From Kalaharituber pfeilii (taxonomy: Eukaryota > Ascomycota > Pezizomycetes > Pezizales > Pezizaceae), in contig WHUZ01000072.1 of the NCBI GenBank assembly GCA_015179045.1, positions 62,001-126,000 of the forward strand: 64,000 nt of DNA. Reading direction: 5' to 3'. A program made the position numbers and the translations under genes. This document shows positions 38,717 through 51,134 of the stretch, one piece after another. The notes under the pieces were generated by a model. It ran no database searches. It had not been told where the DNA came from and worked only from the letters and a program-made list of their open reading frames with translations. Numbering within the stretch: the stretch's first letter is position 1; the number at the start of each line of letters is the position of its first letter.

Positions 38717-39305
38717 ATGGCTTCATCTGCGATCTCTATTCCGAGGAAGAAGGATCAACTTGGGGCGCCATCTCCCTCTTCGTCCTCATCTTCCCCGTCC
38801 TCGAGCAGCTCTGTGGCTTCTCCATCCCCGTCCACAACCCCGCTATTTCATCATAGGCGGAGACCGTCATTACTGAGTATGCTACCATGCACATTCGCGT
38901 GCAGCTCCGACATTCGCTAATGTGAAATTGCTGTAGGTTCGTCTGTGAGCAGAGTTGAGCATTCGGTATTCGACTTGGGAATAAGAGATGGCTCTCCTAG
39001 GCTCGTAAGTTTTTTGCTAGGATCCCCTTACAGCATCCGACAATCCAGGAGCTAATTTCAAGCAGATAACTTGTGTGAAAGCTTCTCAAGGCTTTGACTG
39101 GAATTTAGGTTTGTCCCCACACCTGTCTCCCTGCCCCATGTGTCAATTTTAGCGGGGAAGTGCATACTGACAGGCTCTGTTGTTGGCAGACATTTTCCTA
39201 CCTTCATCGTGCGATATCTCTGTTCAGTCACTTACGGATAAGATGGAACCTGTTCACGAAATCATACTCACGGAAGAAGAGTACGATAGGATGCTTCCCT
39301 CATGA
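38717..39305 (+). CDS. Small uncharacterised protein
   Basis: Four exons, join(38717..38876, 38937..39004, 39066..39108, 39190..39305), give 128 residues, with good GT-AG signals and in-phase joins throughout. The first 40 residues are Ser/Pro-rich (MASSAISIPRKKDQ then long Ser runs). The core is a compact conserved-looking block: VFDLGIRDGSPRLITCV, KASQGFDWNLDIFLPS and a C-terminal acidic helix HEIILTEEEYDRMLPS. I believe similar short proteins occur across filamentous ascomycetes without an assigned function, but this is from memory. There is no signal peptide or membrane segment. The strong exon design and codon-like sequence make it a real gene. Confidence 0.75.
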
Positions 39306-41169
39306 AAAAGGAGTCCTACTACATCCATTCATTGTTACTTAAGGCGTCAAAGTCGGATTCGTAAGATAAACTTGCTCGACGAAGGTTAACACGGCGTTAC
39401 ACTGGATCGGATTAACTTTTCCTCAGACTGTTAACGTCGCTATTGTCTCTTTCTTTTCGGAATTCTTTCTCTTTTTAGCGATACAGGCTTTCTTTAACTT
39501 CTTGTCTTTTTATTTTACTGTCATGCTTTAAACTGGAGTATCCTGTTCCTTCACTCTACCTTGTTTTGTCATGCTACAGTTATCTCTATGGGAACTGCAT
39601 TTGTTTTGTTCTGCTTTATTGAGTCATATCGTAGCGATTGGGTTGGGTTCTTTCGGATTGTGTTTTCCATTATTTTTTTCTTCAAATGGGTTTTATTATT
39701 ACATATGGTTATCTCGTTCCTTTTTTCCATTACTATCTCTCCTCCATTTTCGGCCACTAGCATAGATGAGCGAACTCGAGCGAACCACTAGCTGCAAGGT
39801 GAGTGGGACGGAATACATACAAGGCATATATTTGAGTTCTTCAGATAGGGACAGGTTGAGTTGGTAGAATGTTGTTTCTTTGGTCGTTTTCTTGTTTTCT
39901 CTTGCCTGTTAGGTAATTATGTGATGGATGGCTGTGAAAGTGGCGCTCGTTGCGTCTGGTGGCTCCGCAGAAGATTTGTTCATGTAACTGCGGGGGCTTT
40001 CACTCGGTACACTCTCGTCGTTCAGGTATAAGAGGTTGAGGAGAAATCAATATTTCTTGAAATATAGCTAGCTGCTCATACCGCTCGTGGGGCTCAAATG
40101 TGCTGATGTACCAGGCTTAAACGTATGCAACTGTTGTCATATTGTGTTCTTGCTGCGCCGTGAACATTAAGTCCCGCGAGGATACATAGCAGCTTGCGTT
40201 GAGTTGCTTGGGACCGCTATGATATGCGTCATACTGGGACGTTAGTCTGGTTGGGTGAGGCTAAAAATCTTTCCTTGCAAGCTAGGTTTGTATGTAGCTT
40301 CCGATGCACTGTATGTATTGTGACCTTGGTGTCCCTTGGCGACAACGTACCGTAGTTTGCAGTGTGGGACAGAGGTACTTACTCTGGTTAGAGTGCAGAT
40401 TGGATGGGGAGGGGAGCATTCGTTGCATGGCGCGTTGTGCGCTCGCTAAATATGTAGAAACGCGTAATTTCATGGCAATTATTATCGAAGCGGCTGATGA
40501 GGAAAGCTTCGGGGACCGTTTTCGAAAGTAAAGCGTGACAGTTCTGTCTCTCTGTCTTTCTTTTTTCTAAAAGCAAAAGTAAAATAGAAATATGAAATCG
40601 AAAAATTCAAACACCGAAAAAGTTACGAGGTTTAGGTATCACTTTACAGTTGGGGAGCCGGGGGGGGGGGGAGGGGGTCAGGATATGCGCGAACTTAGTC
40701 TCGTAACCCGCTGACTAGCGCGAACTATAGGATTGGGAAATTCTTGTGGAGAGAGAGAGAGAGAGAGAGCTCGGGCTACAGTTTGCGGGACGAAACGACG
40801 AACGACGACAGACAATACGACAGACAAGGGAAGGGGCCGGTCTGGAGACCTGTGAATCGAATGCTGAGGCGGAGTTGCATAGGTCCATCTGCCCCCTTCG
40901 CTCGTTCTTCTCGCTGTCCATTTCCGCTTGAGGTCAGTCTAGTTTCAACTGGAGCTATAATACGTAGGGGACTCACGACTACAAATCTTTGTCCTCGCTC
41001 GGGCGTCAGGTACATTTATTATACGTACCTGTACCTACTTTACTTGCCCACCTTTTGGATACCACCGTCACCTCATCTCCACCGCAACCACAGCCGCAAC
41101 CGCAACCGCAAACCCCCCCAACCCACCCGTCCACATTCGGCCTACTTACCGCCGACTGATTTGAATCAA
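39306..41169. other. Intergenic
   Basis: T-rich 3' flank of the small gene (39.4-39.8 kb), then no coding signal. Near NSL1 there is a G-run (40660-40672), a GA dinucleotide tract (40750-40770), and short AACCGC-type repeats (41085-41112) in its presumed 5' UTR. Confidence 0.5.
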
Positions 41170-42311
41170 ATGTCCGCCGACCCCGTCCTCCGCAAAATTG
41201 AGCTGGACTCCCTAGACGACCTCCGCTACCTCTACGACAACATCATCAAGACCGCGCGCGACAAGATCGAAGCGCATTTCCATGACGTGGTTGGCGCGGC
41301 CGGGGGACCCGGGGAGGTGGTGCTGGGGAGACACCAGTGGGCGGAAGTGCAAAGAGGGGTAGGCGGCCGAAGAAGGATAAGGTTGAAGCTGGGGGAGGAG
41401 GGGGGAAGATCCGCTGAAGAAGAAGGTTGAGGAGTTGGTGTTAGAGGTACATGCTTCTCCTCCGCTCAATTGGGTTAATTAGGATTTTAAAAGTGCCAGT
41501 GAACTCATAGTATTCTACAGTACATCAACCGCACCTTTGAGCTCGCCTCGCCCAACATCTCCATCAACGGCATCGACACAAATAAGCTATCGAACCCCAA
41601 TGGCCAGGACGTCAATTCTCAGCCATTACCTGCTACAAACACCGCCTCGGGGAGCCAACCAGCATCGATCATCGATTTGCTTAATGCGCCTGTTGAAGGT
41701 TTGTTTCCGAATTCTCCACATCCACCAAGCACCCCGCCCATTCTCTCCGGTTTCATTCCACTAACATTTTCGCAGAATTCGAGCCATATGATCGCACCCT
41801 CCACTCCCGTGTTCAATCTCTATACTCAGAAATCGAGAACACAACCCTGAAAGTCGCACGTCAGCGCCGCGAGGTTCCACACAAGGCAGCCAGGAAATAC
41901 GAGAAGCTGTTGGAGCGGGAGCTGAGGGAAAGCGATAAGGTAGTGGAGGGCATTATCAAGGAAGGGGAGGAGCTGCGGAAATCCCGCGGGTTGGTGCACT
42001 CTGCAGCTACACGTTCAGATGGAGATGGGGATGTAGAGATGGGTGGAACAGGGGAGGAGAGTAAAGGGGAGTTGATGAATTTGGGCGGGCAGAAGACAGA
42101 AGGATGGGAGCGGAAAGACGAAATGAAGAGGGATTGGAATAGGAGTATGGTGCTGATGGAGGAGCTGAAGAAGTCTGTGCCGGCAACGGCGCATAGACTG
42201 CAGAGGGCGAAGGACGCGTTGGAGTATGCGGAGGCGAAGATGGAGAGGGAAGCTGGTTCAGGGACAACGAGTGAAACGAGGGTGAAAGGAAGGGGGAGGA
42301 AGAGCGGGTAA
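41170..42311 (+). CDS. NSL1: Kinetochore protein Mis14/Nsl1 (Mis12/MIND complex), with an apparent one-base frame break
   Basis: Exons 41170..41446, 41521..41698 and 41776..42311. Nsl1/Mis14 is a subunit of the four-protein Mis12 complex that links the inner kinetochore to Ndc80 and Spc105. The N-terminus is RKIELDSLDDLRYLYDN, typical of the family. DPLKKKVEELVLEYINRTF spans the exon 1/2 junction, then ASPNISINGID, and exon 3 begins EFEPYDRTLHSRVQSLY, followed by coiled coil. Exon 1 is one base too long: the frame from the ATG stops at about 41428-41430, while the conserved block lies one frame over. A G6 run at about 41400-41405 sits just before it; one G fewer restores a frame of about 329 residues. 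An intron explanation fails, because no donor of the right phase exists. The C-terminal tail is low complexity and basic. Confidence 0.85.
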
Positions 42312-43741
42312 GCGGGGTTCGGAAGATTGAGGCGAGAGGGGAAAAGCAAGGAGAAATGTGTACAGTACAGATCCACCATTACCATATACCCCCCATCCTA
42401 CCCTGAACTTTCCTTCCTTCCCCCCTCCCTTAACCCTGCTTTACGATATTTCATGTCAATCTATGAGGTTTCTAAAGTCATGTCAAATTTAACGATCTTT
42501 TTTGCTCGCTTTGTTGATTCGGGCTGTGCCATGTCCGCCCATGTTTCGCCCTCGCAGAAGAGGCCGCTCCAAGGCACATTGATGGATCTGGGCGTGGTTG
42601 TCCGCGTGAGCAGAGAAAATATCGCGTAGAAGTTACATGTGGGGAAGGGTGGGAACAAAGGGTAGGCGAGATGAAGAGGTAGTTCGGGGGGATTAGGAGC
42701 TGCGATGGTTCGGTGGGACTGGAGGAAACTGAGCAGTGTTGGGTACAAGATGGCGCGGAGGGCACCTAATGCGTTACGTGACACAACTTGGTTATTGCCC
42801 TTTTTGTTAGTTGTTTTGGGAGCCTTTGGGGGCCGAGGCGGGGGATGAGGAAGGGACGGGCACATGTTAGGGGGCTCTCAGGCTACTTACTATACGCAAG
42901 TATTCCAGTCTGGCAGTAGCCTGTAGGTGGAATATTGAGCTTTATGCTATATTTGTCCATGTCTAATAGCCAATCATTCTAGTGTTCATTTGTGCGATGA
43001 ATGAGCACCTGATTTCATCATGCCTACTGCCGGACTCTCCTGTAACCCCGAGTACTACCTAGTAGATATCGTATATTGACAATACTGCCGTGGCCCAGGC
43101 TTGTATACATTCATCAACTCGAAGCGTTCTAGCAGCACAGTAACGCAAAAGGCCATTGATACCCTTTTTCATCATCTCCTACTCTTGAGGTGTAGTAAAT
43201 AAATCTCTAGAGAACAGATGTATATGCATCAAGATTGCGGTATCTTCACCACTTCATCACTAAAAAACTCTAATCAAAATATTCCAAATAGGAAAAGAAA
43301 AAACGAAGAAAATGGAAAAAGAAATACCTCACATTAAAATATACCACACACCTCCACACACCCACAGATACAAAACACAAGATACCAAAACACAGAAAGG
43401 GAAAGTTACAGGAAAGAAAATGAAAAGGGAAACGTAAAATCCGAATAATGAACCGCCAGTCAATTTCAATTTCTTCGCAAAGGACTATCATAAAGCTTTG
43501 ACTCTTCTACGATGTATAACTGTTTAGGAATGGTTGAATGGAAAACATCAACTGTAAGAGAGCTGGGGGAAAAACATAAAGCAGTTCAGAGGGCAACCAG
43601 CTTTGTACCTATACATCCCACATCCACTATCATTGGTACCAAGTTCCATTGCCCCACATCCCTCGCCTCATCTCCGCTGGCTAATTCTTTATGTGAATAT
43701 ATCAAAAGAAATGGCAGACGCGCACAGAATTGAACCTCTGG
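42312..43741. other. Intergenic between convergent genes
   Basis: Holds the 3' ends of NSL1 and SEC14. CT- and A-rich patches (43270-43440) but no coding signal. Confidence 0.5.
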
Positions 43742-45122
43742 TCATGGGTTTGGTGTCGCTGCAGGTTCTGGAGTAGAGGCATCAGTAGCAGTGGGTTCGG
43801 AAGAGTTTGAGGCAATCTCGTCTTGCCATGGGCCGGCATCACTGAGTTGACAGCCACCCTCGCACTCACAAGTACCGCCGAATTCCTTAGGGAGGTTCTC
43901 CTTGGGGACCTGGGCAAGGAGATCTTTCTGGTAGCCGGAGCCTAGAACGTGAATTTTCTCAACCTATCCGGGGAGAATTGTGAGTAATTGGTTGGGAGCA
44001 TCTTCAAAGGAAGGGGCTACACACGGTGACAGGGTCTAAGAAGCCCTTGACAATGTTGAAAACACTGGCAAATCCCCAAGGCGCGTTGATGATATCTATC
44101 TCGGGATTAGCTGTACATTCCATCCACAGTGGTTTCAATCTGCTTACAAAGTTTTCCGAGCCTCTCTGGGTAGTAGTTCTGTGATATGGCGGAAGCAGAT
44201 TTAACGTAGCTGTATACAGAGCCGAAACTAGTCAAACCCACGCCCTTGAAGTCCATAATAGCTTGAGGGGCGAGCATCAGTCTCATTCATTATTCCTTTG
44301 CTGAAAGCTCTAGAGGCACTTACTGCAGCAAGTCTCAATGATAACTCCGGATTTGCGAGAGCAGGCTGGCTATTGTGGGAGGCAGCAGTCAGCAATTATT
44401 GTTGCTTTTTTCTGTACGACATTCCGGGAAAATACCAGTCGTGGATTTGCCAGCTTCTCGTACTCAACAACCAAATTCTGCAACATACGTTCAGCTGTTG
44501 TGATCTTATACCTGTTCGGGCGTTAGCAATCAAGTTTCAGTCCCAATTACTTAGTAGTAGCTTACATTGCATTGAGGTCAATCTTCCCCAATTTCTCGAT
44601 ATAGACTGGCCGGCCATCCTATACCCCCATCCCGTCAGTTTCAGACCAGGAATGCAAGCTGTATAGAGAGAGCTAGCTACTTTGTCGGTCTTGTGGTAGT
44701 ATTGAGGGTAGTACTCAAACACTTTTGGCTTCTCGACGTAGACAAAGTTCTTCATAAGATCATCCACGCCAAACTCCTTCCTCCACTTCTCGCAGTCGAT
44801 GAACCTTTTTCCATAAAAATCAGTGGGGCAATCTCAAGTATTGGGTAGGGCGGGGCTGACATCTGCTTAGCATTCTCGTGTACGAATTTTCTGGCTCGGA
44901 GAAATCGAAGCTAGATGTTGGAAGCAGAATTAGAAGAAGCATGCGGAGTGGTTGGGTCTGGAAGCATACCAATGTGAGGGTATCTAGCCGTTCAGTGTAT
45001 CCCTCCTTTTCTAGCTCGGCACGAAGCTTTTCAACAGCGGTATCTTGCTCTGGAGTTGTGTGCCCTGGGTGCCCTGGGGCTTTAATGTGGCTCACGGTAA
45101 GTTCGGGGACAGGCTCTGTCAT
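43742..45122 (-). CDS. SEC14: Sec14-type phosphatidylinositol/phosphatidylcholine transfer protein
   Basis: Nine exons, complement(43742..43963, 44025..44095, 44148..44261, 44324..44369, 44436..44511, 44566..44618, 44681..44804, 44861..44910, 44970..45122), join into 302 residues, almost the length of yeast Sec14 (304). The family exchanges PI and PC between membranes and keeps diacylglycerol and PI4P balanced at the Golgi for secretion. The CRAL-TRIO N helix is [17 protein letters not shown]. The lipid-binding domain shows [50 protein letters not shown] and [18 protein letters not shown]. The last ~25 residues are a Ser/Thr/Pro-rich tail. Nine exons in 1.4 kb is the densest splicing in the window; several exons are under 80 nt, so a read-through annotation would be badly wrong. 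Confidence 0.96.
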
Positions 45123-46729
45123 TGTGGATTATGGGTAGATTGATGGTTGTGAATGGGGGGGGGTCTTCTGTCGAGTGTTAGTTCGGGGCAGTTGAACCCT
45201 TAAGAACAGGTGGATGTGCTGAGAGGTCTCGGGGTTTAGGCTGCTTAGTCACGAGCTTAGGGCGTAAGGTTTCTTTCTGCGTCTTGTAGTCTCTTGCTGG
45301 GTGCACTCGTAGTCGGTGGCTGGACGAGTAGAATGGCACCGCAGCCGGGCCCGTGGTGCCCCGCTGGTGCCAAGCTGGCCACGGGGTACGCAACGCTCTG
45401 AGTGGTACCAGTTTCCGCATTTGCGATTTTTAAATTAGGCTCATTTACGATGCTCTACGACTGCGCGGCCATATTACAGGAATTCGAGTTTGAACCTCAT
45501 GAACCCTCCTGCATAGTGAGGATCAATAGAGAAGAACGCAGGAAATCAAGCACATGTACTCTACACGGGGAACTCGCATGTATCTCCTGGAAATCGTCCA
45601 CTTCGTGAAGTTCGCATTCTAGAAATGAAGAGCACATGCATACATGTTAAGCAAGTATTTATGCAGAGTCTCTATCAGATTAGCCAGTCTCGACCCCAGA
45701 AAGCAGCGTCCTGGCTGGCCATAGGACGAAGCTACTTTGCCAATGCCGGGCAGAGCGAGTCATGGATGCCCTGCCAAGCGCGAGCACCCTTGTCTCTGGT
45801 GAATTGTATGAGTAATTGTAGTAGATACGCAAGCGCACGCAACTGGAAGTACAGTACTGCGGGCTTCCTCGAGCGCATCGGCCGGTGCCAAGCACCGAGC
45901 TTCAGCAGCCCCGAGCTACCATTCCGCATGCCATCAAACTCGGCAATATTTGTTACAGCTAGATAGATGGCAGTTCCATTCAAATACTTCTTACCAGGCC
46001 CAGTTGACCACGAAGAAGATGCCACAGGGCCCCTCCGAAGTTGCGCATGGGGTGAATCGGAGAAAGCTATTTTCGGGCCTCCGGTAAACCTTCCTGATCT
46101 AGATCTGACTCTTGTGCTGAAGGCCGCACGTCAGGCCTACCAAGTGTTGGCCTGCACGTGGCTTGGCGGCTTGGCGGCGAGAGCCTGTCGCCATTAGTCA
46201 TCCCAGACGCATTTCCCTCATCTCTTCCGATCTTCTCCTTTACAGGCCTACATCATCCAGCACTTTTCATCTCCCTCGCCTTCCCCTCCACCCGCCCGCA
46301 CGCCCCCTCCTCCCCCCCCACTAACCACCGCAGCCCACCACAGCCCACCATCCTGACCACCTCCCCCTCCCCACCCCCTCCCCCACGCTCTCGCACACCC
46401 CACACCCACATCCACGCCCGCTCACAAGGTATCAGCACAGTCCACATATCATTATCTGGAAGTCCATTCTATTCTCACTGTTATATAACGCGGTAGAAAG
46501 AAATTTGCATCTTCAAGAACCAAAGCTCTACCCGTCCTCATCATCGTCATCTTCGTCATCTTCGTCGTCAATTTCTCACTCGCCACCAGCATTTATAGTC
46601 CTTCCCACTTCCATTCTGCGTTGAGAAGTCCCCGCCTAGAGAGAAGAAAATCACACAAAAAGAAAAAAAAAAAAAAGAAAAAAAAAATTTTCACGTCAGC
46701 CCTTCAGCTCATTGAGCAGGTAGATAAAT
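45123..46729. other. Divergent intergenic (SEC14 and NAB3 5' flanks)
   Basis: Contains both promoters. From 46.25 to 46.43 kb the plus strand is strongly C-rich, then (TC)/(TCATC)-rich, then an A-rich tract (46658-46688) just before the NAB3 start, typical of a long fungal 5' UTR. No other gene recognised. Confidence 0.5.
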
Positions 46730-49302
46730 ATGTCTGAACCGCCTCCACCACAATCAACCTTCGACTTCCTCACGAGCGGTTCCCAATCCCAATTACCCAC
46801 CAATGGAGCGGGTATAGAAAAGCGCGAAGAACTGATACCCGTTTCTCCCGCCCCCCTACATGTAGCTGATGCATCTACCATCCCCGTACTGAAAAACCAA
46901 ATGGATCCGGGGCTTAATACTACATCCCTTGGGCCATTCTCCCAGGATGACGATAGTGAAGATGAGAATGATGACAGGGAGGAGAGTTACGATCCCGAAT
47001 CCGCTCCTGTGCAGGACAGTTTCCCCTCTCATCCCTCCTCTCCTCACACTGAGGACGCGATCAATTATCCCAATGGCCTGTCGTCCGGGGCTTCTGCGCC
47101 CCAGTCCTCTACTGTTCATACCGCGCAGCAGTCATCTGAAACCCGAACGGAGCCTCAAGTAGCACCGAGCCCACAGCTGCAGAAGACAAGCCAAAACCCA
47201 TGCCCAATATCGACCTTCAAGCACTGTTAACCAGATTGTCTCCCACTTCAACTCAGCAGCCGGCAGCTACTTCTAAGGAATTGACCTCATTTGCTGCCTC
47301 CACTACACCCACTACTAGCTCTCTCCCATCTCCCCCACCTTCTCTGCCAAAACCACCTATCCCAGCGACACATCCGCTACCTGCTCCAGTGCATGTGCCA
47401 GCAGCTGCTGTAAAAAATCCACTAGCCCGCAGTGGTTTGCCTCCGTCCTTACCAAATCCTGCCACCTTTCAGCAACCTAAACATGCTGTACCGACTTCAC
47501 CCACTGGCACGGAAGAGCCTGATGATCGCCCGTTCACAGTTGAGGAAGAAGAAGCGTATGAACGCTTCTTAGAAGACGAACGCGATTACGTCACGAAGGG
47601 CCAGTGGGACAGATTTCCAATAGGATCCCGCCTGTTTATTGGTATGCCATTCGAAAGCTTTGTCCATTCTGGCTGTGTTCATGCCTTCCCCTCCCTTTGT
47701 GCAAAGTATCTTGGCCGTTTATATGCTTACGCTCTGACATTTGCGATAAAGGTAACCTCCCCAGTGAAAAGGTGACAAAGCGTGACATCTTCCGTATATT
47801 CAGTCGACATGGCAGATTAGCCCAGATATCTATCAAGCAGGCTTATGGCTTTGTTCAATTCCTAGACGTCGCTTCATGTACCTCGGCGCTGCGTGACGAA
47901 CAAGGGGCAACATGCAAGGGGCGTAAAATGCGTAAGTAATCCCAACGGTTTTAAATTGACGGATGGCTGTGTTGACAATATCCATATCCAATCAACAGAT
48001 CTGGAGGTTTCCAAGCCACAGGGAAAATCACGAGATAATGCCAATCGACAATCGAACAGGCGTTCACGATCTCCCGACTATCGGCCACTATCACCACATT
48101 CGGGAAATTCAAGGGGAGGCTCTCTTCCCAGGGGTGGATCGCACTATAATGGGGACCGCAGCTATCGGCCCTCTCGCGACGGCCGAGACCATCGGGATCG
48201 TGATCGGGATCGGGACCGAGATGACTTCGATAGACGTAGCCCGCCTGCTAGGTACCCTCGTGCCAGAGATGACTATCGTCCGGGACGCGACCGGTCAAGA
48301 TCTCCACTCATCAGATACCGCAGCCGCACTCCTGAAGATGTGCCCTTGCCGCGACGCGCGCCTGGAGATGTACCAGAGGTGCAAGTGATAGTTACAGATG
48401 AAGTCGACCGGTATGGATTCTTGATTAACTCCCGCCTATGTCAACTTAAACTAACATGCACATTCAATAGCAACTTTCTTTGGTTTGTCGAGAAAGCATT
48501 TCGGGATCGGATGGTCCGTGTTGACACCCTTTTCCTTGCTCCCAGACTCGATATAGGGGCCGTCGTGCGTCGCCAAATTCTTGAAGGTGTTCAAGCTGTC
48601 GTATTCCTGGATAGGAAAATGCAAGTAGACGGAAAAATAAACATGCAAGTATTTGACCGTCGCGGAGGGGAGGCAAATGTTAGATTTGATGGTACGTACA
48701 CTCCCAGATAATCTCCGAATATTTACATATAATAACAAAGCAGTCAAACAGAGTATAGTGCTCTTGACCCTCAAGTAGCATGTGAGCTAGTGATACGAGC
48801 GCGGCAAACACATGGCGCGCCTACACCCCAACAACCTCAATATGGATACGGGTACGGAGCTGCTTCAGCTGTACCGACACTCTCGCCGCAGACTACGAAT
48901 GCGACTGCAGCCTTACTTGCTCAAGCGCTTGCAGCGCAACAGCCAGGTGGAAATGCGAATTTAGTGAGCTTGATTAGCTCACTTGACGCTCCGACGTTAC
49001 AAAAGCTTCTTGCCACTTTGCAACAGCAGCAGCAACCCCAATTAGCTCCACCGCAGGCTCAGCCATATCAGCAGCCGATGCCACCAGCACAGAGCCAGAT
49101 TACTCCAGATCTTGCAGCTCTGCTGTCAGGGAGGCCACCAGCACCAGCTGCGCAGAGCAATGGGGCTTATGGTGCGGGGTTAAATATGGCTAGTCTTTAT
49201 GGACAACCGCCTGCACAACAACAGCAACAGCAACAACCTGCTCAACAGCAGCAACCGCAGTTGCAGAATATATTAGAGACCTTAGGACGATATAAGCATT
49301 AG
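46730..49302 (+). CDS. NAB3: Nab3-like RRM protein (nuclear RNA surveillance and termination), with an apparent one-base frame break in exon 1
   Basis: Exons 46730..47641, 47752..47931, 47999..48410, 48471..48691 and 48752..49302. Nab3 with Nrd1 recognises short RNA motifs and directs early termination and exosome decay in the nucleus. The architecture matches: an acidic N-terminal region (DDDSEDENDDREESYD), a Pro-rich stretch, an RRM (RNP2 SRLFIGNLPSE and RNP1 QAYGFVQFLD), a region of R/S and RD repeats (HRDRDRDRDRDDFDRRS), then FLWFVEKAFRDRMVRVD and a Gln-rich C-terminus ending LQNILETLGRYKH. In exon 1 the frame from the ATG runs to a stop near 47227, while the frame holding MPNIDLQALLTRLS and the RRM begins upstream one base off. 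One base is missing somewhere between about 47144 and 47215. Corrected, the protein is about 758 residues. Other RD/SR-rich RRM proteins are a less likely identity. Confidence 0.8.
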
Positions 49303-51134
49303 CCCAATATTTACACTCCATAGAGCTTTGGAAGTTGACTATTCTCTTTTTCAATCTTTTGACGTTATCTTCGACCTGTGAGGGGAATGAATTATGGGGA
49401 TTGAGCTGAGCCGAACTCACGATTCTATGAATTATTACGAGCTTTTTTCTTTTCATCTTCTCACGTTCAGCTCGCATGTGGTGTGGGCACCGCAAATATC
49501 CACCTTTTTCGACGGTGTATGAATGATGCGAATAGGGTTGCTTGTTCGTCGGCTGAGCAAGTGGAAAAATAGCCGAGAGACATGGAAGTTGAAAAACCAA
49601 CAAAAAGGGAAATAGGCCAGCCTTTTTCTCTTGTTTCTACTTCCCCCTCCTCTTACTTCTTTCTGGTATATCTTGTTTTGAGAAAAGGATTTGTAGGTTT
49701 GCTTTTTTGACGAAACATTGCTGGTCGCAACTCAATTATTGTGTTTGTGAATGACTAACGCTAATTTGATTGATGATCAATGTGTGCATATTTATATGGA
49801 TATGGATACAATATATCTGCTTCTTTCTTTCCCTTTTTCTTGTTTGTTGTGTTGTTTGCGAGCCTTGGTTATGGGGGTGGGAGAGGGCACATGGAATTGG
49901 AAGTACAGAGCGAACGGGGCATAATGTGGTTAGTAATTCTGCCGCAATGTCGTCCTCCGCTTCTTCTCGCCCTTACCACTACCATCTCTGGCCCTTTTCT
50001 TCAACGCTTTGTATTACTTGAGGTTTTCCAACTCTTTTATTCGGACTTTCCAAATAGCCTTTTAGTCACCTTTTCACCTTCTACCCCTTCTCTATCCTTT
50101 TACCTTCAATTTCCGCTCCTCATCATCACATACTTACCTCTGCGAATAGGATTATTGGAAGTTGTTTTTACTTGAGCTGTCAGTTTATTTTCGTCTATGG
50201 ATTTCTGTTCAACAAAAACGTACATACAACGCCCCCCTCGCCCCACCTCCCATTCACTTCGAGGATGCGAGAGAAGGGTGCGTTTCCTATTTTTCCGGCG
50301 TTTTCTTATTTTTCCCCCTTAAATATGGTTTCATCAATTACGTGCAAGTGGTTTTGCGGTTTTTATGGGTTCTGTTTGGCAAAAAAAAAAATTGTGATAT
50401 TGCTTTTTCTATTTCCATTTGAGTTCTTTCTCTTTCTGTGGCTTTTTCCTTATGTGGAAGGGGTGAGGAGTACTACGTTGAAGTTTGCTGTCGATTGAGG
50501 AGGGGGGATGTAAAGGAAAGGGGGAAGGGGGGAAGGGAGGATAGTGGAATGGGGTGGTGTTGGGAGAGAGAGCACAGAAGGCGGACGATGAGCGAAAATA
50601 GGGACCTTGGAGATCATGGGGGCAGGGTCGGGTAGATAGATGTAGTTGCTATTTTTTTTCTAGCTGGTAAATACGAGTTTTCTATGACGCGCTTTGTCAT
50701 GTGCTGTATATGCTGTTGTGAAAATCTGGAGGGAGAGACTGACCACTCTCAGGATTTCTGGATGGTGGAACTGAGGGTAAGACGCTGAAAGGTGGGCGGG
50801 CAAGAAATGAGGGTAATGCTTCGTTTTTTTGGGGAAAAATAGGAACATTTGAGGTAAATGAATTTTTTTGAGCGAAGATTGTACTTTTTAGTTTTTTTTT
50901 TTTTTTTTTTCTCCTTTTTGTTTTTTTGTTGATTCTTATATTTATATACTCTGAATCGTAGCCAATGTGTTCTACCAGCAACAATCTCATGCCATACCAG
51001 CTTTCTTGCAATCAATTTTCAAGAGTCATTCACTTTTAATGCATATACAATAAGAAGAAAGAGAAAATTAAAAGAAAAAGCGGGTAAAACACTCCCAAAT
51101 TCGCTTTATTCGCTTTTTTTAGCCCGAAAAACTT
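49303..51134. other. Intergenic between convergent genes
   Basis: T-rich, with many short frames that are not convincing. A T18 run (50894-50911) and several shorter runs occur. No gene recognised. Confidence 0.5.

Noticed and set aside
43702..43790. tRNA-like T-arm (cagaattgaacctctg, read on the minus strand)
   Set aside because: The arm does not pair properly, no matching acceptor half or anticodon arm is found, and the stretch overlaps the end of SEC14.
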